Assembly (NCBI GenBank): GCA_943329105.2
Contig: CALQCP020000167.1
Span: forward strand, 1-5,635
Origin: Chitinophaga pinensis
GTDB taxonomy: Bacteria > Planctomycetota > Phycisphaerae > Phycisphaerales > SM1A02
Length of the DNA stretch: 5,635 nucleotides
Direction: 5' to 3'
The translations under genes were made by a program, and so were the position numbers. The notes under the pieces are model-generated. The model had not been told where the DNA came from. It was given only the letters and a program-made list of their open reading frames with translations, and did no database searches. Each line of letters starts with the position of its first letter. The first letter of the stretch is position 1. Shown here one piece after another: positions 1-5,635 of the stretch.

Positions 1-252
1 CAATGGGACATCTTTGAGTCGCGGATCCTGCGCCCCATGCTCGAGGGCGCGCCGCCGCCTTCCTACGAATCACTCATGGAGCGCTGGAACCTCACCGCGC
101 TCAGTCAAGTTTCAAACACCATCGTCTCCATGCGCCGCTCATTTGCCGCGCATCTTGTCCAAGGTGTTGGCGCGACAGTGGACACCTCGCCGGCCGGTGC
201 GCGCGGCGAACTCCGCGAACTAATGTCCCTATTAGAGGGACGAATCCAATGA
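1..252 (+). CDS. C-terminal fragment of a probable sigma-70-like / HTH transcription regulator
   Basis: The reading frame is open from base 1 and ends at TGA 250-252, so this is the last 83 residues of a gene that begins outside the window. The fragment opens with WDIFESRILRPMLEG, followed by a segment (YESLMERWNLTALSQVSNTI) shaped like the helix-turn-helix of sigma region 4. After it come a basic helix (SMRRSFAAHL) and an acidic, leucine-containing end (GELRELMSLLEGRIQ). As I remember them, planctomycete sigma-70-family proteins often end in a similar way, with a W..F..R...P block, a predicted HTH and a trailing helix. If so, the protein would direct RNA polymerase to a set of promoters. Only the C-terminus is visible, so region 2 cannot be checked and another HTH protein remains possible. 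Its stop overlaps a downstream ATG (ATGA at 249-252), which suggests translational coupling to the next gene. Confidence 0.6.
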   Translation, partial: QWDIFESRILRPMLEGAPPPSYESLMERWNLTALSQVSNTIVSMRRSFAAHLVQGVGATVDTSPAGARGELRELMSLLEGRIQ

Positions 253-272
253 CGGAAGGACGAATGCAATGA
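249..272 (+). other. Seven-codon minicistron bridging two genes
   Basis: ATG at 249-251 overlaps the stop of the upstream gene (TGA 250-252). Seven codons later the frame ends at TGA 270-272, which overlaps the ATG (269-271) of the next gene. The peptide would be MTEGRMQ. It appears to be a by-product of the 20-bp duplication rather than a selected peptide gene. It could nevertheless be translated, since a Shine-Dalgarno-like AGAGGGA (234-240) precedes it by 8 nt, and it could pass terminating ribosomes on to the downstream start. Confidence 0.3.
254..260 (+). promoter_or_regulatory. Ribosome binding site deciding the 269 start
   Basis: GGAAGGA lies 8 nt before ATG 269 and is a good match to the anti-Shine-Dalgarno sequence. 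It supports this start over the in-frame alternatives further inside the gene. Confidence 0.6.
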
Positions 273-718
273 CGAATCCTGTTGATCCAACCACGCGCCC
301 TGAGCCATTTCAAGACGGATCACTGCGCGACACACTGGCGTGGGTACTGCACTCACTTGATCAGCCCGCCGTCGCATCGGGTGACTGGATCGCCTACGAG
401 GTGGATGCCAAGCGAGGAACAGCGGTCGCGCTCCTCACCGATCCAACCACCCCGCTGGCTCGCCTTCGCCGCGCCCGCATCCTGTGGGCTGCGCTGCGCT
501 CCGAAGGTGAGCGAGCAGAAGATCGATCCATGGGTAGTCGCCTAGCGATCGCGGCTACGGCAGCTGCGTACCTCTTCCACGGCGAACGTATTTCAAATCA
601 CGATGATGCCGCTCTGCTCGCTGCACTTCGCAGCGCTATCGCTGATGATGCCGTCCCGGCAGAAGTACGACTCATGATGCAGATGGCAGAGCGCAAGTTG
701 ACCGGTCCGATCGGTTGA
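269..718 (+). CDS. Small conserved-looking protein of unknown function, possible partner of the upstream sigma-like factor
   Basis: This is a 149-residue protein. ATG 269 is chosen because GGAAGGA (254-260) lies 8 nt upstream. There is no signal peptide or convincing membrane segment, so it is probably cytoplasmic. Residues 1-20 are proline-rich and polar. Residues about 20-80 look alpha/beta to helical (LRDTLAWVLHSL; LARLRRARILWAAL). Residues 88-105 form an alanine-rich helix (MGSRLAIAATAAAYLFHG). It is followed by RISNHDDAALLAALRSAIAD and a last amphipathic helix near 131-144. I recall that planctomycete sigma-like genes are often followed by a short protein with a 'lxxPxxPLxxL' segment, an Ala-rich helix and an 'RIS-x-x-DDxxL' stretch, which fits here. 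No enzyme motif is visible. The tight coupling with the upstream gene suggests a shared role, for example as a modulator, but that is inference. It could equally be an unrelated hypothetical protein. Confidence 0.8.
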   Translation: MTNPVDPTTRPEPFQDGSLRDTLAWVLHSLDQPAVASGDWIAYEVDAKRGTAVALLTDPTTPLARLRRARILWAALRSEGERAEDRSMGSRLAIAATAAAYLFHGERISNHDDAALLAALRSAIADDAVPAEVRLMMQMAERKLTGPIG

Positions 719-743
719 CTGCCGAGCGCGGAAACACCTGAAA

Positions 744-2567
744 TCAACTGGCAGGAATTGCTGCGGGCGCAGCGACTGGAGCGGCGACCGGCGCACTTGC
801 CGGCGGAGTCACTGGTGCCGCACCGGTGGCAGGCTCAGGAGCAGCGGTTGTCGCTGCAGCCTGCGGTCTGGATAACGTTGGCTGCACTGCAGTGATTGGC
901 TCGATCATCCCATCAATGCCGGTTTCAGGAACCACCGCCGGGTCACGCGCGCGCAGTTCATCCCAGCGAACGCGCGAGCCACCAACAACAGTGCCGGTCG
1001 CATAGGCGGCGTCGATGAGTGCGATCTCATAGCCAGAAAGCGCGTTGACTTCACGGGTCTGTGAGTCCCCGAGTTTACTGGCCGCTTCAAGCACGTCGGT
1101 GCTAGTGCGCAGTCCAACATCAAACTGCCGCTTCTCGGCTTCATAGGTGCGCGCTGCAAGAATCGACTCCAAGCGCGCCGCCAAGATGCGCTGCCAAGAT
1201 GTGTCAATGGCGTCCACCGCATTGAGCACTTCTTGCCGAATAGCAAGCGCACGCGCATCTTTGGTGGCCATGCGTTGCACACGCTGTAGCACCGCGCGCC
1301 GCAACTGGCTCATGCGCGCTTCATTGCCGATCGGAATCTCTGCGCGGGCCGCAACTTGGTACTGATCTGCGTCGCCAATATTGCCAAAGCTGTCAGCGAC
1401 GCCGCTGCCAGCACCGAGCAATTGATAGGTGTAGTCGACCGTAAAGAGTGGCAAGGTTCCATTGCGGGCAACTTCGACGTTGGTGGCATCCACAGCCAAT
1501 TGTAATTCCAACTCCAACATTTCCATGCGATTGCGCACCGCGCCATCTGCAAGGACATTGGCATCAAGTTGCAAGCCAAGTGGATTCGGCTGCGTTGCAG
1601 GAATCAATGCACACCCGTCGGACATGGGCATATCCGGGTCATTCATGATGCGCTTCAGATCTCGCTGTCGATTCCGCAGCGCCGCATCAGCCAAGATCAG
1701 ATTTTCCAGCGTTGATCCAACCCCACTTTGCGCACGCAATACTTCCACCTGCGGAGCATCACCGTTGTCCACGCGGCGCTGGGCGCGATCGAGCTGCGCG
1801 ATGGCAAGGTCATACTGCTGCTTACGAACTTCCAACTCGCGGAAGGTGCGGTACTGATTCCAATAGGCCTTATCCGCGTTGGCAAGAATGCGAATCGCCT
1901 CAAGTTTGGTACGCGAGTCAGTAATTTGTCCTTGCAGCTTGGAGACGCGAATGGATGCGGTAGCCACGCCCACACCAGCATCGCGCAACAGCGGCTGGCT
2001 GATAGACATAAGTAACCCGCCTTGATCCGTCTCTGAGGTCAGTGCGCTGATCTGTCCGGACTGGGTGTATTGCGGCTGAAACTTGACTAAACCGCCAGTA
2101 GCCAAGGGCACCGCCACGCCCATCTGCACCTGATCCGAGAAAAGTCCTTCGCTGTTCTGCAACTGTGTTAGCAAATTACTACCGTTACGGCTGTATTCGG
2201 CGTAGAAGAGGCTGTTGAACTTTGCCTCCTCTTGAGTGATAGTCGTCTTGGCAATATCAGGCGCTACCAACTGCACGCGCAAATCCAGGTTGTTAGCAAG
2301 CGCCAACGCGCGAACTTCGGCAATGGAAAGCGTTCGGGTGCGCTCGTAACGCGTTGATCGGAAACTACCCGCCGTTGCCTGCGCCACGGCATCTTCGGCT
2401 GGAATCGGTGGACCGTAGGTCGCTGACGATAGATCCACCGACTCGATCGCCTTCAGGGCATTGTCAGGTGCAGTGAATGGAGTCTCTTCCGCACGAAACA
2501 AATCGTTCTGGCAGCCAGCAGCCAAGAGCGAGAGCGTGGTGAAGATGGCGGGAAGGAATCGACGCAT
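744..2567 (-). CDS. TolC-like outer-membrane efflux lipoprotein (OMF/OEP family)
   Basis: This is the outer-membrane exit channel of the tripartite exporter, 607 residues long. ATG 2567 is chosen because it gives a lipoprotein signal: MRR, a hydrophobic core, then lipobox LAAGC with the acylated Cys at 19. Gln at +2 fits outer-membrane sorting. The longer frame, from GTG 2657, would run 86 bp into the permease gene and bury this signal. Residues 80-120 carry the usual family opening (LSIAEVRALALANNLDLRVQ). Two outer-membrane-efflux repeats follow, each with beta-strand segments and long Ala/Gln/Arg-rich helices (about 205-305 and 415-525). Family-typical signatures are IPIGNEARMSQLRRAVLQ and the late YEAEKRQFDVGLRTSTDVLEA segment, ending near ATGTVVGG. 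The last 40 residues are an unusual Ala/Pro tail. The gene starts 4 bp after the permease stop, with only a weak GAGTG as Shine-Dalgarno, so it is probably translated from the operon mRNA. Confidence 0.93.
   Translation of the reverse strand: MRRFLPAIFTTLSLLAAGCQNDLFRAEETPFTAPDNALKAIESVDLSSATYGPPIPAEDAVAQATAGSFRSTRYERTRTLSIAEVRALALANNLDLRVQLVAPDIAKTTITQEEAKFNSLFYAEYSRNGSNLLTQLQNSEGLFSDQVQMGVAVPLATGGLVKFQPQYTQSGQISALTSETDQGGLLMSISQPLLRDAGVGVATASIRVSKLQGQITDSRTKLEAIRILANADKAYWNQYRTFRELEVRKQQYDLAIAQLDRAQRRVDNGDAPQVEVLRAQSGVGSTLENLILADAALRNRQRDLKRIMNDPDMPMSDGCALIPATQPNPLGLQLDANVLADGAVRNRMEMLELELQLAVDATNVEVARNGTLPLFTVDYTYQLLGAGSGVADSFGNIGDADQYQVAARAEIPIGNEARMSQLRRAVLQRVQRMATKDARALAIRQEVLNAVDAIDTSWQRILAARLESILAARTYEAEKRQFDVGLRTSTDVLEAASKLGDSQTREVNALSGYEIALIDAAYATGTVVGGSRVRWDELRARDPAVVPETGIDGMIEPITAVQPTLSRPQAAATTAAPEPATGAAPVTPPASAPVAAPVAAPAAIPAS
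747..866 (-). other. Ala/Pro-rich low-complexity tail of the outer-membrane factor
   Basis: These codons encode residues 568-607, almost only Ala, Pro, Val, Thr and Ser, with a short PVAAPVAAPAA repeat. The tail follows the last recognisable part of the efflux-protein fold (ATGTVVGG near 523-530) and a linker. In TolC-type trimers the C-terminus lies in the periplasm, so the tail is probably a flexible periplasmic extension. Its function is unknown. Confidence 0.7.
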
Positions 2568-2571
2568 CGGG

Positions 2572-3873
2572 TCACTCGTGACGAAGGGCCTCAATGGGGT
2601 CAAGCCGCGAAGCCTTGTACGCAGGGAACATCCCGAAGGCAACGCCGACGCCGGCACTAAAGACGATGGACAGGATCACGGCCCATGCCGGTACATCAGC
2701 CTGTTCAAGATTTGCTCCGGGAATGTATGTCAGACTCACTGCCATCAACTTCCCAATCACCAACCCGGCAATTCCACCAAGCACCGTGAGCGTCACTGCC
2801 TCCAACAGAAATTGCAGCAGGATGGCCGCCGATGTTGCACCAACCGCTTTGCGCAATCCGATTTCGCGGGTGCGTTCGCTCACGGATACCAACATGATAT
2901 TCATGATGCCGATGCCGCCAACCAACAGCGAGATGCCCACAATGCCTCCGGCGATCGCGGTAACACCCGATGCCAAACTCTTGAATTGGTTGATGTACTG
3001 ATCCAGTGCCGCAACACGGAACGTGTCGGGATCGTCTGGCTGCAGACCGCGTTGGCGACGCATCACGTACTCCACCTCAGCCTTCGCTTCCTCAGCGGTC
3101 TCGGGGCTGGTGGCGATGGCCGCAAACTGCATGAAATACCACCCATCCAGCAACTTCTCTGCCACACTGAATGGGATGAAGATCTCCGCCTCGCTGGAGT
3201 TCATTCCCAGCATTCTTGCCTGAGTGGTTTCCACCACCCCGACCACCAGGAACCGGCGTCCGCCAAGCAGAATGTGTTCGCCAAGTCCGCCGTTGCCGTC
3301 CGTGTCAATCTTCAGTTCCGTGACGGCGGCCTCGTTCACCAGCGCCACTTGTCGCGCCGTATCAATATCGATTTGGCTGAACGGTCGACCGCGCATCACC
3401 TTGCGGCCCACGGCGTCGTGCCATGCTGGCCAAATTCCGTTCACGGTCATGCCGTCAATGAGTTCCGTATCACTCTCAACGCTCATGGGCAAATCAACAA
3501 TCGGAGAAATGCCCTTGATGGAAGGGCACTGATCCATGATTGCCTGTGCTTCGCTGACTTTGAGGCGACACTTCTCCCACGGAAACTTAGCGCGCGGAAC
3601 GTTGTCGGGGCGGTTTGGGAACACATACAGACGTGCTGCACCAACACTTTCAAATTCAGAAAGCACTTTGGCTTTCAACCCAGTGAGCGCCGCAATCACG
3701 GCGGTCACGCTGGCAACACCGACAATGATTCCCAGTGCGGTAAGAAACGACCGCGTCTTGTTCGCCCAAATTTGACTGAGCGCCATACCGATCGCCTTCA
3801 GGAAGAAGAAGATGGTGAGTCCGCGCCCTTCGCCCTTCGCGCCCTTCCGAGATGGTGCTTTGGTGTTGGTCAT
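2572..3873 (-). CDS. MacB/FtsX-type ABC transporter permease
   Basis: This is the inner-membrane permease of the exporter, 433 residues. The layout is that of the MacB permease family: a basic cytoplasmic N-terminus (residues 1-20), TM1 at about 43-64 within the typical ANKTRSFLTALGIIVGVASV block, a large periplasmic domain (about 66-300), then the FtsX domain. In the latter, TM2 lies at about 304-332, the coupling motif ERTREIGLRKAVGA at 333-346, TM3 at about 350-378 and TM4 at about 393-418. It ends in the classic PAYKASRLDPIEALRHE. The ATPase is a separate protein, unlike the fused E. coli MacB. The ATG overlaps the ATPase stop by 4 bp (ATGA) and has GAAGAGG 7 nt upstream, so translation is probably coupled and the two proteins are made in step. 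Such permeases do not pass cargo through the membrane; they drive it from the periplasm into the TolC channel. The substrate is unknown. Confidence 0.95.
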   Translation of the reverse strand: MTNTKAPSRKGAKGEGRGLTIFFFLKAIGMALSQIWANKTRSFLTALGIIVGVASVTAVIAALTGLKAKVLSEFESVGAARLYVFPNRPDNVPRAKFPWEKCRLKVSEAQAIMDQCPSIKGISPIVDLPMSVESDTELIDGMTVNGIWPAWHDAVGRKVMRGRPFSQIDIDTARQVALVNEAAVTELKIDTDGNGGLGEHILLGGRRFLVVGVVETTQARMLGMNSSEAEIFIPFSVAEKLLDGWYFMQFAAIATSPETAEEAKAEVEYVMRRQRGLQPDDPDTFRVAALDQYINQFKSLASGVTAIAGGIVGISLLVGGIGIMNIMLVSVSERTREIGLRKAVGATSAAILLQFLLEAVTLTVLGGIAGLVIGKLMAVSLTYIPGANLEQADVPAWAVILSIVFSAGVGVAFGMFPAYKASRLDPIEALRHE

Positions 3874-4646
3874 GCGGCCGCCTCTTCAGCATCGGCGCGA
3901 CGACGTTGTGTAGCGCGCGCCTCTTCAACGTAGGGGCTCACTTCAAAGTCTTCCTCGGCTGACAAATCACTGAGAATACGCCCATCGCGCAGTCGGACCA
4001 CGCGTTGGCAATGGGCGGCCACGTCATTTTCGTGGGTGACAATGATGATGGTCTGCCCTTCCCGATAGATGCGTGTGAACAATGCCAGGATTTCCGCGGT
4101 AGTCGCGGAGTCGAGATTTCCAGTTGGCTCATCGGCCATCAGAATCTTGGGGTTGTTGAGAATCGCGCGGGCGATCGCCACGCGCTGCTTCTGTCCGCCG
4201 GAGAGTTGATTGGGACGGTGATCAACACGGTCACCAAGGCCAACACGCTGCAGCGCGGAGAGCGCGCGTTCGCGTCGAGCGCGGAATCCACCTGCGGTCG
4301 AGGAATACATCAGTGGAAGTTCCACATTCTCTAAAGCGGATTGGCGCGCCAGCAACTCAAAGCTCTGAAAGACAAAGCCAATTTCTTCGTTGCGAATGAG
4401 CGCCAATTCATCAGACTTCATGGCGCTTACTAGGCGCCCTCCGAGTGTGTATTCGCCGCTGCTCGGGCGATCGAGGCATCCGAGCATGTTCATCAGTGTG
4501 CTCTTGCCCGAGCCAGAGCTACCCATGATGGCCACCATCTCATTGCGGCCAATGTCAAGATCAACCCCGCGCAGCGCGTGAATGGTCTCGACGCCAACGC
4601 GATAGACCTTGGCAATTCCGCGAAGTTGGATGATCGATTCACTCAT
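3870..4646 (-). CDS. MacB/LolD-type ABC transporter ATP-binding protein
   Basis: This is the cytoplasmic ATPase that powers the exporter, 258 residues. All nucleotide-binding motifs are intact: Walker A GSSGSGKST at 42-50, Q-loop Gln94 (FVFQSFELL), signature LSGGQKQR at 148-155, Walker B ILMADE at 168-173 with catalytic Glu173, D-loop NLDS at 177-180 and switch His205 (VTHE). The sequence around Walker A (NMLGCLDRPSSGEY) and EPTGNLDS is typical of the MacB/LolD/FtsE group, which works with FtsX-type permeases, in agreement with the next gene. Beyond the usual end of the domain (near 225) there is a charged, Ala/Glu/Arg-rich tail of about 30 residues. ATG 4646 gives the standard N-terminus, but no good Shine-Dalgarno lies at normal distance; the nearest purine run, GGAAG, is about 18 nt away. 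The protein is expected to act as a dimer on two permease copies. Confidence 0.96.
   Translation of the reverse strand: MSESIIQLRGIAKVYRVGVETIHALRGVDLDIGRNEMVAIMGSSGSGKSTLMNMLGCLDRPSSGEYTLGGRLVSAMKSDELALIRNEEIGFVFQSFELLARQSALENVELPLMYSSTAGGFRARRERALSALQRVGLGDRVDHRPNQLSGGQKQRVAIARAILNNPKILMADEPTGNLDSATTAEILALFTRIYREGQTIIIVTHENDVAAHCQRVVRLRDGRILSDLSAEEDFEVSPYVEEARATQRRRADAEEAAA
3881..3887 (-). promoter_or_regulatory. Ribosome binding site of the permease gene
   Basis: On the minus strand GAAGAGG lies 7 nt before ATG 3873, inside the end of the ATPase gene. It supports that start and independent or re-initiated translation of the permease. Confidence 0.55.
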
Positions 4647-4711
4647 GTCTATTCAATTCAAGCGCTTCCGCATGACGGCACGCAGTTCACAGGGGTTACC
4701 TGCGTTTCAGG
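4647..4711 (-). other. 65-bp spacer between fusion-protein and ATPase genes
   Basis: This is the only sizeable gap inside the operon. It contains a possible short stem (CGCAG at 4681-4685 with CTGCG at 4700-4704, 14-nt loop; a competing CAGG/CCTG pair at 4690-4693 and 4699-4702). No T-run follows, so it does not look like a terminator. No clear -35/-10 pair was recognised. It may simply be an untranslated spacer or a weak mRNA-processing or translation-control site. Confidence 0.3.
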
Positions 4712-5635
4712 TCAAAATCGCATGCGCATTCCGCGACCACCACGCCCGCCGCCGCCACCGCCGCCCGAACCGCCGCCTTCGCCACCACCCCATGATTCCT
4801 CTGCTTTGACGGCGTCGCCATCCTTCAAGCGCTCGAGGGATTTGTATGGGCCAACCACCACAACTTCGCCTTCCTTCAATCCATCAACGATGATGGTGTT
4901 GGTGAGATTGGATGGACCAGTAGCCACCGGTGTCGCCACCGCTTTGCCGTCAATCACTCGGTACACCATGCTGAGGTTTTTTGCGCCAGGAGTGATCAGC
5001 GGACTGCTCTTCAACGCATCCGGTAGGTCTTCAACCTTGCGGTCAATCACAGCTTGGCTTGGAACATTCAGCCCACTGTGGCGAGCGATGGAAATATCAA
5101 CATTACCGCCCAGACCACTGAAGATCTGCTCGCCATTCAGATCAAGGAGCACCGCTGTCTTGAAGAATCCGGTGCCATCTTTATCGTTGGTTCGGCTGAG
5201 CGCTACTTCCTCCACCGTTCCAGCAAAGATGCGCTTCTTATAGCCGTTGATTCGAACTTCACCCGGTTGATCCTTGGCGACTCGTGGAATGTCTGATTCA
5301 CTGACCTTGGCGGTGAGTTTCATCTTGCTCAAGTCGGCAATGGTGAGGATCTTCGTTCCCGGGTTATTCATGGTGCCAACCACCACCAATTCGCCAACCT
5401 CGGCATTGAGCTGGGTAATGATGCCATCGATCGCCGCGACCACGACCGTCCTCCGGAGCGCCTCGCGCTGCTGGTCAATCTGCGCTTCGGCGGCGGCCAA
5501 GCTCTTCTCCAGTTGAACGATGGTGTTCTTCTGCGCTTGGAATTGCGCATCAAGGTCTGCTGCGCGCGTCACGGAATCCTCATACGCCTGCCGACTGATG
5601 TCCCCGGCACGAAAGAGCGACTCCTGCCGTTGCGC
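4712..5635 (-). CDS. Periplasmic membrane fusion protein (HlyD/MacA family), 5' end cut by the window
   Basis: This is the periplasmic adaptor that links the permease to the TolC-like channel. The frame stays open to the right edge, so 307 C-terminal residues are visible; a GTG at 5572 is an internal Val codon, not the start. Domains in the fragment are: the second helix of the coiled-coil hairpin (about 1-62, opening ESLFRAGDISRQAYED, typical of the family), the second half of the lipoyl domain (64-87, VVAAIDGIITQLNAEVGELV), a beta-barrel domain (about 101-185, with GGNVDISIARHSGLNVPSQAV at its end) and a membrane-proximal domain (about 190-275, ending in EGEVVVVGPYKSLERLKDGD). A Gly-rich tail closes the protein. 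The missing N-terminus should hold the membrane anchor or signal and the first half of the lipoyl domain. As the first visible gene of the operon it precedes the ATPase by 65 bp. MacA and its relatives also stimulate their partner ATPase. Confidence 0.94.
   Translation of the reverse strand, partial: AQRQESLFRAGDISRQAYEDSVTRAADLDAQFQAQKNTIVQLEKSLAAAEAQIDQQREALRRTVVVAAIDGIITQLNAEVGELVVVGTMNNPGTKILTIADLSKMKLTAKVSESDIPRVAKDQPGEVRINGYKKRIFAGTVEEVALSRTNDKDGTGFFKTAVLLDLNGEQIFSGLGGNVDISIARHSGLNVPSQAVIDRKVEDLPDALKSSPLITPGAKNLSMVYRVIDGKAVATPVATGPSNLTNTIIVDGLKEGEVVVVGPYKSLERLKDGDAVKAEESWGGGEGGGSGGGGGGGRGGRGMRMRF
4715..4789 (-). other. Gly-rich, Arg-ending tail of the fusion protein
   Basis: These codons give residues 283-307 of the visible fragment: runs of three, three and seven Gly broken by Glu and Ser, then GRGGRG and a final MRMRF. 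At DNA level most of it is a GGC/GGT triplet-type low-complexity tract (4745-4789), the kind that changes length by slippage. It lies after the last folded domain and is probably disordered in the periplasm. Confidence 0.75.

Larger units (their letters stand above)
235..274 (+). repeat. Imperfect 20-bp tandem duplication at the gene junction
   Basis: Bases 235-254 and 255-274 align head to tail with 18 of 20 identities; the mismatches are 237/257 and 246/266. Each copy carries a purine-rich Shine-Dalgarno-like stretch (AGAGGGA ending at 240; GGAAGGA ending at 260) and, 8 nt later, an ATGA in which a start and a stop codon overlap. The similarity ends abruptly on both sides, as expected for a local slippage duplication. 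Because 20 is not a multiple of three, the duplication shifts the frame between copies. Confidence 0.85.

Noticed and set aside
699..746. Possible bidirectional terminator between the convergent genes
   Set aside because: Only short palindromes are present (ACCGGT 701-706, CCGATCGG 707-714; a 4-bp ACCG/CGGT stem) and there is no T-run on either strand. They also lie inside the end of the small gene, so a terminator cannot be supported.
2568..2657. N-terminal extension of the outer-membrane protein from GTG 2657
   Set aside because: It would overlap the permease gene by 86 bp and place 30 residues in front of a perfect lipoprotein signal with lipobox LAAGC. ATG 2567 is the better start.
2461..3933. 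490-residue open frame on the + strand
   Set aside because: It lies wholly antisense to the permease and flanking gene ends. Its translation is rich in His, Gln, Cys and Arg with no domain pattern, while the minus strand reads as a textbook MacB permease. It is a shadow frame.
4653..4673. Six-residue minus-strand leader ORF (MRKRLN) before the ATPase
   Set aside because: It has no Shine-Dalgarno and no regulatory codon run. A frame this short is expected by chance in a 65-bp spacer.
4745..4789. Triplet-rich tract as a repeat array or CRISPR-like element
   Set aside because: It is simply Gly codon low complexity within the fusion-protein frame, with no spacers or regular unit longer than three bases.
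5570..5572. GTG as start of the fusion protein
   Set aside because: The frame continues upstream without a stop to the window edge and encodes residues typical of the coiled-coil hairpin (ESLFRAGDIS), so this GTG is an internal Val codon.

Overview
The window looks like ordinary chromosomal DNA from a moderately GC-rich Gram-negative (diderm) bacterium. The best guess is a planctomycete, perhaps of the Phycisphaerae. This rests on the style of the first two proteins (a sigma-factor-like C-terminus followed by a small companion protein), which resemble planctomycete pairs I remember, and on the lipoprotein form of the outer-membrane factor. It is inference only: no rRNA or other marker gene is present.

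Left part, + strand (1-718): the C-terminal 83 residues of a probable sigma-70-like or helix-turn-helix regulator, then a 149-residue protein of unknown function. The junction between them holds an imperfect 20-bp tandem duplication. It has doubled the Shine-Dalgarno/start module and left a seven-codon minicistron joined to both genes by ATGA overlaps.

Right part, - strand (744 to the right edge): an operon reading right to left that encodes a full tripartite ABC efflux machine of the MacAB-TolC kind. The order is periplasmic membrane fusion protein (5' end cut off by the window edge), separate MacB/LolD-type ATPase, MacB/FtsX-type permease with four membrane segments, and a TolC-like outer-membrane factor with a lipoprotein signal. 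The last three are tightly packed: a 4-bp ATGA overlap, then a 4-bp gap. Only the first junction, fusion protein to ATPase, has a longer spacer of 65 bp. In such machines the ATPase and permease drive a conformational cycle in the inner membrane, the fusion protein bridges the periplasm, and the TolC channel takes cargo across the outer membrane. The cargo cannot be read from the sequence.

The + strand genes and the efflux operon converge, with 25 bp between their stop codons (719-743) and no convincing terminator there. No tRNA, rRNA, CRISPR array, insertion sequence, phage gene or attachment site was seen. I found no sign of a wholly new system. The most unusual local features are the duplicated start module at 235-274, the glycine-rich tail on the fusion protein, and the alanine/proline-rich tail on the outer-membrane factor.
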